Origin: Coriobacteriia bacterium | Lineage (GTDB): Bacteria; Actinomycetota; Coriobacteriia; Anaerosomatales; PALSA-660 | NCBI GenBank assembly: GCA_003133285.1 | Contig: PKWR01000006.1 | Location: 1-14,252 of the forward strand | Reading direction: 5' to 3' | DNA: 14,252 bases | Part shown: positions 8,269 through 13,688 of the stretch, piece after piece | How positions within the stretch are numbered: position 1 is the stretch's first letter | Layout of the letters: each line of letters opens with the position of its first letter | Program-made: the position numbers and the translations under genes | Notes under the pieces: model-generated | Databases searched by the model: none | Told to the model about the DNA's origin: nothing | Seen by the model: the letters and a program-made list of their open reading frames with translations, nothing else

Positions 8269-8298
8269 AGTATAGCGCGAGCGCGCCCGGGCGGTCGA
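8269..8298 (-). promoter_or_regulatory. Promoter of tRNA-Ala
   Basis: A TATACT -10 hexamer (8274-8269) preceded by TCGACC (8298-8293) at an 18-base spacing, reading on the minus strand. Predicted transcription begins about 13 bases before the mature tRNA 5' end. The -35 match is moderate (4 of 6). Confidence 0.5.
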
Positions 8299-8312
8299 TG
8301 CGGCGCCGCGCG

Positions 8313-8367
8313 CTTCACCCGATGTTCACCCTCCCGTGTGCGTCGCGAAACGCTCCGTTCACATCCC
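8313..8367 (+). promoter_or_regulatory. 11-bp-phased TTCAC/GAAAC operator array upstream of amtB
   Basis: Five consecutive 11-bp units start at 8313, 8324, 8335, 8346 and 8357. Four contain a recognisable half-site in the same register: TTCAC (8314), TTCAC (8325), GAAAC (8347) and TTCAC (8358); the middle unit has GTGTG. The pattern fits OmpR-family direct-repeat operators. Streptomyces PhoP PHO boxes are 11-bp repeats of GTTCACC type. GlnR boxes are GTnAC-n6-GAAAC, also with 11-bp period. Either regulator is known to act on amtB-glnK in Streptomyces. The array lies about 165-210 bases before the amtB start; no clear -10 was found after it. Confidence 0.5.
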
Positions 8368-8508
8368 GCCCGTACGGTCGGTGTGCGCTTTCCCGGCACC
8401 CCACGGGGCCTCCCGGCGAAGCGCGATGGCGCCGTCCAACGACGTACGGCTCCCCCGCCCGCAGTGCGGCCCGATGGCGACAGGGATCACCGGGCCCGAC
8501 CGAACGAG

Positions 8509-8518
8509 AAGGAGGAGG
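8509..8518 (+). promoter_or_regulatory. Strong ribosome binding site fixing a TTG start for amtB
   Basis: AAGGAGGAGG ends 8 bases before an in-frame TTG at 8527. The alternative ATG at 8578 has no comparable ribosome site (CTGCCCGGGATC precedes it), and the in-frame GTG at 8518 overlaps the ribosome site itself. The TTG is therefore the best start. Confidence 0.65.
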
Positions 8519-8526
8519 TGGCGTCG

Positions 8527-10152
8527 TTGTCTTTCATCAACAGAGACTACGACTGGCGCGGCCAACTGCCCGGGATCATGAAGAGGGCAGCTGTCCGCAC
8601 GACGATCATGGCGGTCATCGCGCTTGTGGCGCTGGTCGGACTCGCCTACGCGGCGGGCAGCGCGCACGCCGGTGATCCGACGGGCGCGACCGTTGGCGGC
8701 ATCGCCGACGTGACCGCGGCGACGGCCGGAGCGCCGACGCTCACCGAGGTGGCCCAGGACCTGGGGCACCTCAAGATCGGCACCAACCTGTTCTTCGTCA
8801 TCATGGGCGTCGCGCTCATCTTCTTCATGCAGGCGGGCTTCATGCTCGTCGAGACCGGCTTCTGCCGCGCGAAGAACGCGGCGCACGTCGCGATGACCAA
8901 CTTCATCGTCTTCGCGATTGGCGCTCTCGCCTACTGGGCGGTCGGGTTCGCGCTCCAGTTCGGCGGCATCGGCGGGCTGGCGGCGCTCGGCAACTCCACG
9001 AGCGTGCTCGACGGCGTGCTCAAGATCGGCTCGTGGGGCGTGCTCGGCACCAAGGGCTTCTTCCTGGGCGGCAGCACCTACGACGTCGGCGTGTACGGCT
9101 TCTTCCTCTTCCAGATGGTGTTCATGGATACCGCGGCCACGATCGTGACCGGCGCAATGGCCGAGCGCTGGAAGTTCTCGGCGTTCGTACCGATGGGCGT
9201 GTTCATGGCCATGGTCGTCTACCCCGTCTACGGCATGTGGGTCTGGGGCGGCGGCTGGCTGGCGCAGCTCGGCACCCTGGCGGGTCTCGGCCACGGCGTC
9301 CTCGACTTCGCAGGCTCCTCGGTGGTCCACGCGGTCGGTGGCTTCTCGGCCCTGGCCGGCGCGCTGGTCATCGGACCCCGGCTCGGCAAGTTCAAGGCGG
9401 ACGGCACCCCCGTCGCCATCCCCGGTCATCACATCCCGATGGCCATCCTCGGCACGATCATCCTGGTCTTCGGGTGGATGGGCTTCAACGGCATGAGCAC
9501 GCTGGCCGTCGGTGACCTGCGCTTCACGGTCATCATCGTGAACACCATGCTTGCCGGCTCGGCCGGCTGCATGACCGCGATGTTCACCGTGTGGAAGCTG
9601 TGGGGCAAGCCGGACCCGTCGATGTCCGCGAACGGGATGCTCGCCGGCCTCGTCGCGATCACTGCACCCTGTGCGTTCGTCAACCCCGTCGGAGCGGTGA
9701 TCATCGGCGCGATCGCCGGTGTGCTGGTCGTTGGCTCGGTCATCTTCTGGGAGCGCGTCTGCAAGATCGATGACCCGGTCGGCGCGATCTCGGTCCACGG
9801 CGTGAATGGACTGTGGGGCATGATCGCCCTCGGCCTGTTCGCAGACGGCACCTATGGTGACGGCTTCAACGGGGTCAAGGGCGCGGTCACGGGTCTCTTC
9901 TATGGCGGCGGCGCGGGCCAGCTCACCGCGCAACTCATCGCCTCGGTCGTGGTCGCGGCCTGGGCGTTCGGGCTGTTCTACATCTTCTTCACGATCCAGA
10001 AGAAGACGACCGGTCTGCGGTCCAGCGAGGCCGATGAGCTCGCCGGACTCGACTCGACCGAGATGGGCGTGCTGGCCTACCCGGACTTCTCCGGCGCGAC
10101 CGCACAGGGCGGGTCCTCTCTCGCCGAGGCTCCCACCGGAACGGGGATGTGA
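8527..10152 (+). CDS. amtB: Ammonium transporter AmtB with N-terminal extension
   Basis: A 541-residue Amt/Mep/Rh channel (trimer in the inner membrane) conducting NH4+/NH3. A basic N-terminus and a hydrophobic segment (about 25-40) ending in AYAAGSAHA look like a signal sequence or extra helix. An extracytoplasmic linker (about 50-80) follows, then 11 core helices starting FFVIMGVALIFFMQAGFM. The pore is intact: DFAGSSVVH supplies the Asp and first pore His (E. coli D160, H168), and ISVHGVNGLWG the second (H318). The C-terminal tail LRSSEADELAGLDSTEMGVLAYPDF is the family cytoplasmic motif that contacts GlnK, with Met where His is usual. At 541 residues it is well over the 428 of mature E. 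coli AmtB, mostly from both ends. The TTG start is chosen from the ribosome site. glnK follows 8 bases after the stop. Confidence 0.95.
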   Translation: MSFINRDYDWRGQLPGIMKRAAVRTTIMAVIALVALVGLAYAAGSAHAGDPTGATVGGIADVTAATAGAPTLTEVAQDLGHLKIGTNLFFVIMGVALIFFMQAGFMLVETGFCRAKNAAHVAMTNFIVFAIGALAYWAVGFALQFGGIGGLAALGNSTSVLDGVLKIGSWGVLGTKGFFLGGSTYDVGVYGFFLFQMVFMDTAATIVTGAMAERWKFSAFVPMGVFMAMVVYPVYGMWVWGGGWLAQLGTLAGLGHGVLDFAGSSVVHAVGGFSALAGALVIGPRLGKFKADGTPVAIPGHHIPMAILGTIILVFGWMGFNGMSTLAVGDLRFTVIIVNTMLAGSAGCMTAMFTVWKLWGKPDPSMSANGMLAGLVAITAPCAFVNPVGAVIIGAIAGVLVVGSVIFWERVCKIDDPVGAISVHGVNGLWGMIALGLFADGTYGDGFNGVKGAVTGLFYGGGAGQLTAQLIASVVVAAWAFGLFYIFFTIQKKTTGLRSSEADELAGLDSTEMGVLAYPDFSGATAQGGSSLAEAPTGTGM

Positions 10153-10160
10153 GCGCACCC

Positions 10161-10499
10161 ATGAAGCGCATCGAAGCGATCGTCCGCCCCGAGAAGCTCG
10201 AGGACGTGAAGCACGCGCTCACCTCCTCCGGCCATGCGGGCCTGACGGTCACGGAAGTGAAGGGCCACGGCATCCAGAAGGGCATCACCCAGCAGTGGCG
10301 CGGGCAGGAGTACTCGATCGACCTGCTCCCGAAGGTCTCGGTGGTCGCCGTGGTCAACGACCACGAGGTGGCGGACGTCATCGAGGCCATCACAGCCGCG
10401 GCGCGCACCGACCGGATCGGCGACGGCAAGATCTTCGTCTCCCCCGTCGAGCAGGTCATCCGCATCCGGACCGGCGAGTCGGGCACCGAAGCGCTCTAG
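10161..10499 (+). CDS. glnK: Nitrogen regulatory protein P-II (GlnK)
   Basis: A 112-residue PII signal protein, the canonical length, starting MKRIEAIVRPEKLEDVKHAL. The T-loop (about 37-55) keeps Lys40, Arg47 (inserts into the AmtB pore) and Tyr51 (uridylylation site in enterobacteria, adenylylation in Actinobacteria); position 46 is Trp rather than Tyr. The B-loop TDRIGDGKIFV (about 83-93) and C-loop VIRIRTGE (about 99-106) are intact and bind ATP/ADP and 2-oxoglutarate. It follows amtB by 8 bases, the usual amtB-glnK operon, and would close the channel when nitrogen is plentiful. A GTG at 10149 overlapping the amtB stop would add four residues; the ATG gives the standard PII N-terminus. Confidence 0.96.
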   Translation: MKRIEAIVRPEKLEDVKHALTSSGHAGLTVTEVKGHGIQKGITQQWRGQEYSIDLLPKVSVVAVVNDHEVADVIEAITAAARTDRIGDGKIFVSPVEQVIRIRTGESGTEAL

Positions 10500-10517
10500 A
10501 CGCCCTGAGCGCACGAC

Positions 10518-10558
10518 GAGGGCGGGCCTCCTTGGAGGTCCGCCCTCTGTTCGTTTGT
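10518..10558 (+). terminator. Rho-independent terminator of amtB-glnK
   Basis: A 14-bp stem (10518-10531 with 10534-10547) with one G-U pair and a tight loop is followed by TGTTCGTTTGT. It begins 18 bases after the glnK stop. Stem strength and the T-rich tail make this the clearest terminator in the window. Confidence 0.9.
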
Positions 10559-10564
10559 CCGACG

Positions 10565-10745
10565 GAAATGATGAACACCGGGGGGCCTTCGCACCGCCCG
10601 AGTCGCCCTTTCAACGGGCCATGTCCTCAGTGGCTATCGGCCGGAGAGGGTGGTCACCCACCCGGCCTCACCAGCGATACCGACCAGGGGCTTATGCCCG
10701 GGCCCTGAAACCGGGCCCTTGTGCTGCCGCCCCGGCGCGCACCAG
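10565..10745 (+). ncRNA. Candidate 6S-like rod-shaped RNA
   Basis: This intergenic stretch folds on paper into one long interrupted rod. Pairs from inside out: GGGTGG/CCACCC (10648-10653/10658-10663, TCAC loop), GGCC/GGCC with a GGAGA bulge, TATC/GATA, CCTC/GGGG, AT/AT, CGGGC/GCCCG, TTTCA/TGAAA, GCCC/GGGC, and outer CCGGGG/CCCCGG (10578-10583/10730-10735). From memory the 5' arm (CGGGCCATGTCCTCAG) resembles E. coli 6S GCGGGCCAGTCCCCTGAG, and the 3' arm (CAGGGGCTTATGCCCGG) resembles AAGGGTTACAGCCTGCGG. 6S RNA sequesters sigma-70-type RNA polymerase. Ends are approximate and no clear promoter was found. A local GGGCCC/GGGCCC hairpin (7-base loop) near the 3' end could compete. Moderate confidence in an RNA, lower in the 6S identity. 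Confidence 0.42.
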
Positions 10746-10948
10746 GTGGAACGTGTCTTCCGCGATGACGGGGTTCACCTCACTTCCGGGTCCGTGGTCC
10801 TCGCTTCCGGGCGGGGACGCACCCTCGCGCCCTGCCCTGATAAGCGTATACCCGTGCCGAGCGCCGCTCCTCCCGCGCATGCGGAAACGCCCTGCCGGAC
10901 GGCATCGAGGAAACGACGAGCGGATTGGACCGGGAGACCGGCGCGGAC
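10746..10948. other. Intergenic region with nothing assignable
   Basis: About 200 bases between the RNA candidate and the end of the selenoprotein gene. ORFs on both strands here read as low-complexity Arg/Pro/Ala shadows without ribosome sites. A repeated CTTCCGGG (two copies near 10785 and 10805) and a GTATAC palindrome near 10849 are visible, but no gene, promoter pair or strong hairpin can be supported. Confidence 0.5.
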
Positions 10949-11284
10949 CTACTTCAGCTTGGCGAGCTCCGCTTCGAGCTGCGCGACGGACGCGGCGCCG
11001 ACGATGGTGCGGCTGACCGCCCCGTTCGACGCAACGAACACGAAGGTCGGGACGTACTGGATCCGGTACTTCTGAGCCAGCGCACCGACGACCTGCGGGT
11101 CGGCTGACGATGTGTTCATCACGCGGATGTCGTAGCGTCCGGCGTACTTCTTCACGAGCCCGTCGACCACGGGCTTCATCTGGATGCAGGCCGGTCAAGT
11201 GTCGGTGGAGAACTGGTACACGACCGGCTTGCCGGAGGAAGGGAGGCCGGAGGCCCCGTTACGCGCGGTCGGTCGGTTGTTCAT
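10949..11284 (-). CDS. Thioredoxin-fold selenoprotein (U-P-A-C active site)
   Basis: A 111-residue thioredoxin-like protein when an in-frame TGA (11197-11195, codon 30) is read as selenocysteine. N-terminal part: GKPVVYQFSTDT (18-29, strand before the active site). Then U30-Pro31-Ala32-Cys33, the CxxC position, followed by IQMKPVVDGLVKKY (active-site helix), RYDIRVMNTSSADP, and YVPTFVFV with the cis-proline of thioredoxins, ending VAQLEAELAKLK. The Trp before the usual active site is replaced by Thr. No signal peptide is seen, so it should be cytoplasmic. AAAGGCGG lies 6 bases before the ATG. A conventional gene finder would report only the 76 residues after an internal ATG (11179), losing the redox centre. 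Alternatives are a TGC-to-TGA nonsense mutation or sequencing error; the hairpin after the TGA argues for Sec. It is monocistronic with a CsoR-type operator. Confidence 0.82.
11157..11175 (-). promoter_or_regulatory. Bacterial SECIS-like hairpin
   Basis: On the minus strand, AGCCCGT-GGTCG-ACGGGCT forms a perfect 7-bp stem with a 5-base loop. The stem begins 19 nt and the loop 26 nt after the UGA, inside the roughly 16-37 nt window described for bacterial SECIS loops. The loop GGUCG closely matches the GGUCU of E. coli fdhF, including the leading G residues contacted by SelB. It lies inside the coding region, as in bacterial selenoprotein genes. Confidence 0.75.
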
Positions 11285-11318
11285 CGGGTCCGCCTTTCGG
11301 GTTCGCAGTGTGGGTCCC

Positions 11319-11346
11319 ACTATACCCCTGGGGGTATATTCAGCAA
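11319..11346 (-). promoter_or_regulatory. Promoter of the selenoprotein gene
   Basis: On the minus strand TTGCTG (11346-11341) and TATAGT (11324-11319) are separated by 16 bases. Predicted transcription starts near 11312, giving a leader of about 28 bases with the ribosome site. The spacer is almost entirely occupied by a palindromic operator, so this promoter is likely repressed by default. Confidence 0.6.
11321..11338. promoter_or_regulatory. CsoR/CstR-family operator palindrome
   Basis: TATACCCCTGGGGGTATA is a perfect 8-bp inverted repeat around a TG centre: AT-flanked C4 and G4 tracts, the form bound by the CsoR/RcnR/FrmR/CstR repressor family. It sits between the -35 and -10 of the selenoprotein promoter and overlaps the -10. 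CsoR members sense Cu(I); CstR members sense persulfides. No such regulator gene lies in this window, so which signal applies is open. Confidence 0.7.
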
Positions 11347-11359
11347 CCCCCATGCCGCC

Positions 11360-11381
11360 CGCGCGCGTCCGAGCGCGTGCG
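11360..11381 (-). terminator. GC hairpin after the membrane-anchored protein gene
   Basis: An 8-bp stem CGCGCGCG/CGCGTGCG with one G-U pair and a 6-base loop starts 4 bases after the stop codon. There is no T-rich tail on the minus strand, so it is at best a U-less terminator. It would separate this gene from the selenoprotein promoter just beyond. Confidence 0.4.
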
Positions 11382-11385
11382 CCCC

Positions 11386-12114
11386 CTACGGCGCCGACGT
11401 CGTGTCGACCAGGCTCTTCACGAAGTCCGCGTCGAGCGGATACCTCTCGGCCATCGGGGTGAGGGCGACCACCCTCCACCCGGTGCCGTTCGCCGCGAGC
11501 TCGATGTCGTAGACGAGCTGGCCGTCCGGGCCGTTCTCGGTCATCGTGACGACGTTGGGCTTGGTCGGGTTCGGGGAGAACGACATCGTGCCCGTCGCTC
11601 CGTCGATGTCGTAGTCCACGGTGGCGGTCGCGCTGTCCGTCCACTTCGCCGGCGAGAAGGTCGCCGACGGGACACCCGAAGCGGCGGCCGTCGATGCGGC
11701 CTCGCTCCACTGTTCTGCCGTGATCGCACTCTGGGCCGCGTCGGTCAGGAACGGCCTCACGGCCCCGAGATCGTTGATGCGCAGCGCCTCCATGAGCCCG
11801 ATGGCCGTCTCGATGCGTGCCTTGGTCGCCGCGGCGTCACGCGCACTCTGCGCGCCGCGCGTGTCCGACGAGCCGAACAGGGTGCGTGCCAGCGGAGTGA
11901 GCACCATGGCGCCCGCCACCGCGGCGACGAGCAGCAGCAGCGCGGCGGCCATCACCACGACCAGGCCGGTCCGCCGAGGCGGACGCGCGGCCTCGAGGGC
12001 GAAGGGCGTCGGAGACTCGGGCGTGCCGGCCGCCGTGCGGACCCTGCCCTCGTCGACCGGCGCGGCTTCCGTCGGCGTCGCAGCCGTGCCGTTGCGATCC
12101 TCTTCGACTGCCAT
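11386..12114 (-). CDS. Membrane-anchored protein of unknown function
   Basis: A 242-residue protein not matched to a known family. Residues 1-48 are a hydrophilic, Pro/Ala/Glu-rich cytoplasmic segment. A single membrane helix follows (about 50-73, LVVVMAAALLLLVAAVAGAM), then an extracytoplasmic domain (about 80-242). That domain has a helical first part (AATKARIETAIGLMEALRIND) and a beta-rich second part (ATATVDYDIDGATGTMSFSPN through NGTGWRVVALTPM). This layout recalls DUF4878/NTF2-like lipoprotein-type domains that bind small molecules or peptides, but this is only a shape resemblance. AAGGGGG lies 7 bases before the ATG. A TACAAT -10 element is visible on the minus strand at 12173-12168 without a good -35. 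No Lys/Cys signature suggests catalysis. Confidence 0.8.
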   Translation of the reverse strand: MAVEEDRNGTAATPTEAAPVDEGRVRTAAGTPESPTPFALEAARPPRRTGLVVVMAAALLLLVAAVAGAMVLTPLARTLFGSSDTRGAQSARDAAATKARIETAIGLMEALRINDLGAVRPFLTDAAQSAITAEQWSEAASTAAASGVPSATFSPAKWTDSATATVDYDIDGATGTMSFSPNPTKPNVVTMTENGPDGQLVYDIELAANGTGWRVVALTPMAERYPLDADFVKSLVDTTSAP

Positions 12115-12240
12115 GAGGCCCCCTTGTTGCTCTCGCGGTGCCGTTCCCCGGCCCTCTCATGGAGCGGATTGTACCGCGAGGCCACGCGGACGGACGCAAC
12201 GAAGGCCCCGCCGGATGGCGTGCCTGTCTGCGTCCCTGCC

Positions 12241-13386
12241 CTACAGTCCCTCGAAGATCCCCACGTACGGGGAGTAGCGGAACTGCCTGTTGCGCGACTG
12301 CCCTGTGATCTCTTCGAGCAGGTCGTGCGACACGAACCGTTCGACCAGATCCGCGGCGGCCCGGTAGGTGAGACCGGTGATCTCCCCCACGCGGTTGACG
12401 TTCAGGATCGGCTCCGAGAAGAGATGGTCGAGCAGCACGAGGCCGCTGACGGCGCGTCGACCGAACTCGGTGGTCACGAGATGGCGGTGGCCTTCCCGGA
12501 GCTCGAGGATGCCGCACGCGGCTTCTGCGGATCGCTTCGCCACCTCATCGATGCCGCGAACGTAGAAAGCGATCCAGTCTTCCCAGGCCCCTTCGTCATG
12601 CACGGCCTGAAGAAGGTCGTAGTAGCGCAGCTGGTTCATTGCGAAGTACTCGGACAGGTAGAGCACCGGCTTCGACAGAAGGCCGCGGTCGCAGAGCATC
12701 AGGGTCAGCAGCAGCCGCCCGACGCGACCGTTGCCATCGAGGAACGGATGAATGGTCTCGAACTGCGCATGAACGAGCGCTGAGCGGACAAGGAAGGGCA
12801 TCGGCGACTCATCGTGGATGAAGCGCTCGAGGGCCGCCAGGGCCGGCCCCACCTCGTGCGGAGGCGGAGGAACGAAGCTCGCCTGCGCGAGCGTCGCTCC
12901 GGCGAAGCCGATCCAGTTCTGGGTGGTCCGTATCTCGCCGGGCTGTCGCTCGGAGCCCCGCACGTCCGCGAGCAACACTCGGTGTACCTCGCGGATGAGG
13001 CGCACGGAGATCGGCAGGCTTTCGAGGAGCGACAGCCCATGGCCCATGGCTGCCACGTAGTTCCGCACCTCGGTCACGTCCGCCGGTCGGCGTCCGGGAA
13101 CGCCCGCCTCGTCGCGCAGGACATCGTCCAGACTGCTGCGCGTACCCTCGATGCGGCTGGACAGCACCGCCTCCTTGCGGACGTACATGAGTGTGAACTG
13201 CTCAGCGTCGGGCAGTGTGCGGATCGCCCCATCGAGCCGACCGAGAGCGATGTCGGCTTGCGAGAGAAGGTGGTTGGTCGCGTCGCTCAAGGCGACCGGT
13301 GGTGACGGAGGAAGTGCGGCGGGGATGAACGCGCGGTAGCCCTCCGGCTGCATGACGTAGCGACCGGCGCGGTCCGACGGAGACAT
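12241..13386 (-). CDS. Fic family protein adenylyltransferase with autoinhibitory motif and winged helix
   Basis: A 381-residue Fic enzyme predicted to transfer AMP from ATP to target Ser/Thr/Tyr hydroxyls. The Fic motif HPFLDGNGRVGR (about 213-224) is complete, with catalytic His213 and the phosphate-binding loop. An inhibitory motif S-x-x-x-E-G (SSRIEG, about 76-81) lies N-terminal to the core, making it a class II, self-inhibited Fic in which Glu80 blocks ATP gamma-phosphate binding. The C-terminus (about 320-381) has winged-helix character (VNRVGEITGLTYRAAADLVERF). This architecture is common in stand-alone chromosomal Fic proteins. The ATG at 13386 has GAGGGG 6 bases upstream; the GTG two codons earlier abuts the ribosome site and is unlikely. 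Monocistronic. An inverted repeat overlaps its promoter. Targets unknown. Confidence 0.93.
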   Translation of the reverse strand: MSPSDRAGRYVMQPEGYRAFIPAALPPSPPVALSDATNHLLSQADIALGRLDGAIRTLPDAEQFTLMYVRKEAVLSSRIEGTRSSLDDVLRDEAGVPGRRPADVTEVRNYVAAMGHGLSLLESLPISVRLIREVHRVLLADVRGSERQPGEIRTTQNWIGFAGATLAQASFVPPPPHEVGPALAALERFIHDESPMPFLVRSALVHAQFETIHPFLDGNGRVGRLLLTLMLCDRGLLSKPVLYLSEYFAMNQLRYYDLLQAVHDEGAWEDWIAFYVRGIDEVAKRSAEAACGILELREGHRHLVTTEFGRRAVSGLVLLDHLFSEPILNVNRVGEITGLTYRAAADLVERFVSHDLLEEITGQSRNRQFRYSPYVGIFEGL

Positions 13387-13415
13387 ACGCACCCCCTCGA
13401 CGACAAAGACCCAAC

Positions 13416-13451
13416 CTACAATAAGACATCGCGTTCACGGCCTTATTGTAG
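13416..13451. promoter_or_regulatory. Inverted repeat operator in the fic promoter
   Basis: CTACAATAAG (13416-13425) and CTTATTGTAG (13442-13451) are perfect 10-bp inverted arms separated by 16 bases. The arms are centred 26 bp apart and the whole lies 30-65 bases upstream of the fic ATG. The distal arm contains the presumed -10 hexamer. Such placement suits repression by a dimeric DNA-binding protein. The winged helix of the Fic protein is an obvious candidate, by inference only. Confidence 0.55.
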
Positions 13452-13472
13452 ACAGGAGTCCATAAGAGTCCA
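13445..13472 (-). promoter_or_regulatory. Promoter of the fic gene
   Basis: TGGACT (13472-13467) and TACAAT (13450-13445) with a 16-base spacer, reading on the minus strand. Predicted start about 13438, which puts the proximal arm of the inverted repeat in the transcribed leader. Confidence 0.5.
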
Positions 13473-13546
13473 GATGCCATCTTGTCTTGTAGTCTGCGAC
13501 GACCGCGGGTTCGAGTGCTGCAGGTGGCTCCTCACAGTGAACGAAA

Positions 13547-13572
13547 TCAGCCGAGGCATCTGCCCCGGCTGA
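13547..13572 (-). terminator. Rho-independent terminator of tRNA-Ile
   Basis: A 12-bp stem TCAGCCGGGGCA/TGCCTCGGCTGA on the minus strand with one G-U pair and a very short loop, followed by TTTCGTTC. It lies 13 bases beyond the tRNA-Ile 3' end. Confidence 0.8.
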
Positions 13573-13585
13573 CCTGCTGTTCTTG

Positions 13586-13662
13586 TGGTGGGCCCGGCTG
13601 GATTCGAACCAGCGACCTCACGGTTATCAGCCGTGCGCTCTAACCAACTGAGCTACGGGCCC
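13586..13662 (-). tRNA. tRNA-Ile (anticodon GAU)
   Basis: A complete 77-base gene with encoded CCA: acceptor GGGCCCG/CGGGCCC, D-arm GCTC/GAGC, anticodon stem CACGG/CCGTG with loop CTGATAA (anticodon GAT), T-stem GCTGG/CCAGC with loop TTCGAAT, discriminator A73. It stands alone, not in an rRNA operon. Confidence 0.97.
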
Positions 13663-13688
13663 TCAAAGGCAGGGCGAAACGCCCGCAT

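Noticed and set aside
8363..8526. Sigma-54 promoter or riboswitch in the amtB leader
   Set aside because: No TGGCAC-n5-TTGCA match and no recognised riboswitch core; only short GC hairpins.
8359..10158. Minus-strand ORF of 599 codons opposite amtB
   Set aside because: Its Asp/Arg/His/Ala-rich composition has no domain character and it mirrors a highly conserved amtB.
10949..11179. 76-residue thioredoxin fragment as a complete gene
   Set aside because: It starts after the active site and has no ribosome site; the homologous N-terminal strand and U-P-A-C lie in frame upstream across the TGA.
11110..12783. Plus-strand ORF of 557 codons over the selenoprotein, membrane protein and fic genes
   Set aside because: It crosses three real minus-strand genes plus their promoters and has no ribosome site or recognisable domain.
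13456..13472. Direct repeat GAGTCCA (two copies, 10-bp spacing) upstream of fic
   Set aside because: Two copies of seven bases are too little to call an operator; the second copy overlaps the presumed -35.
13496..13530. tRNA-like remnant (GGGTTCGAGT) next to tRNA-Ile, possible integration scar
   Set aside because: Only the T-loop consensus is present with a mismatched stem; no acceptor or anticodon arm and no repeat of the tRNA-Ile 3' end.
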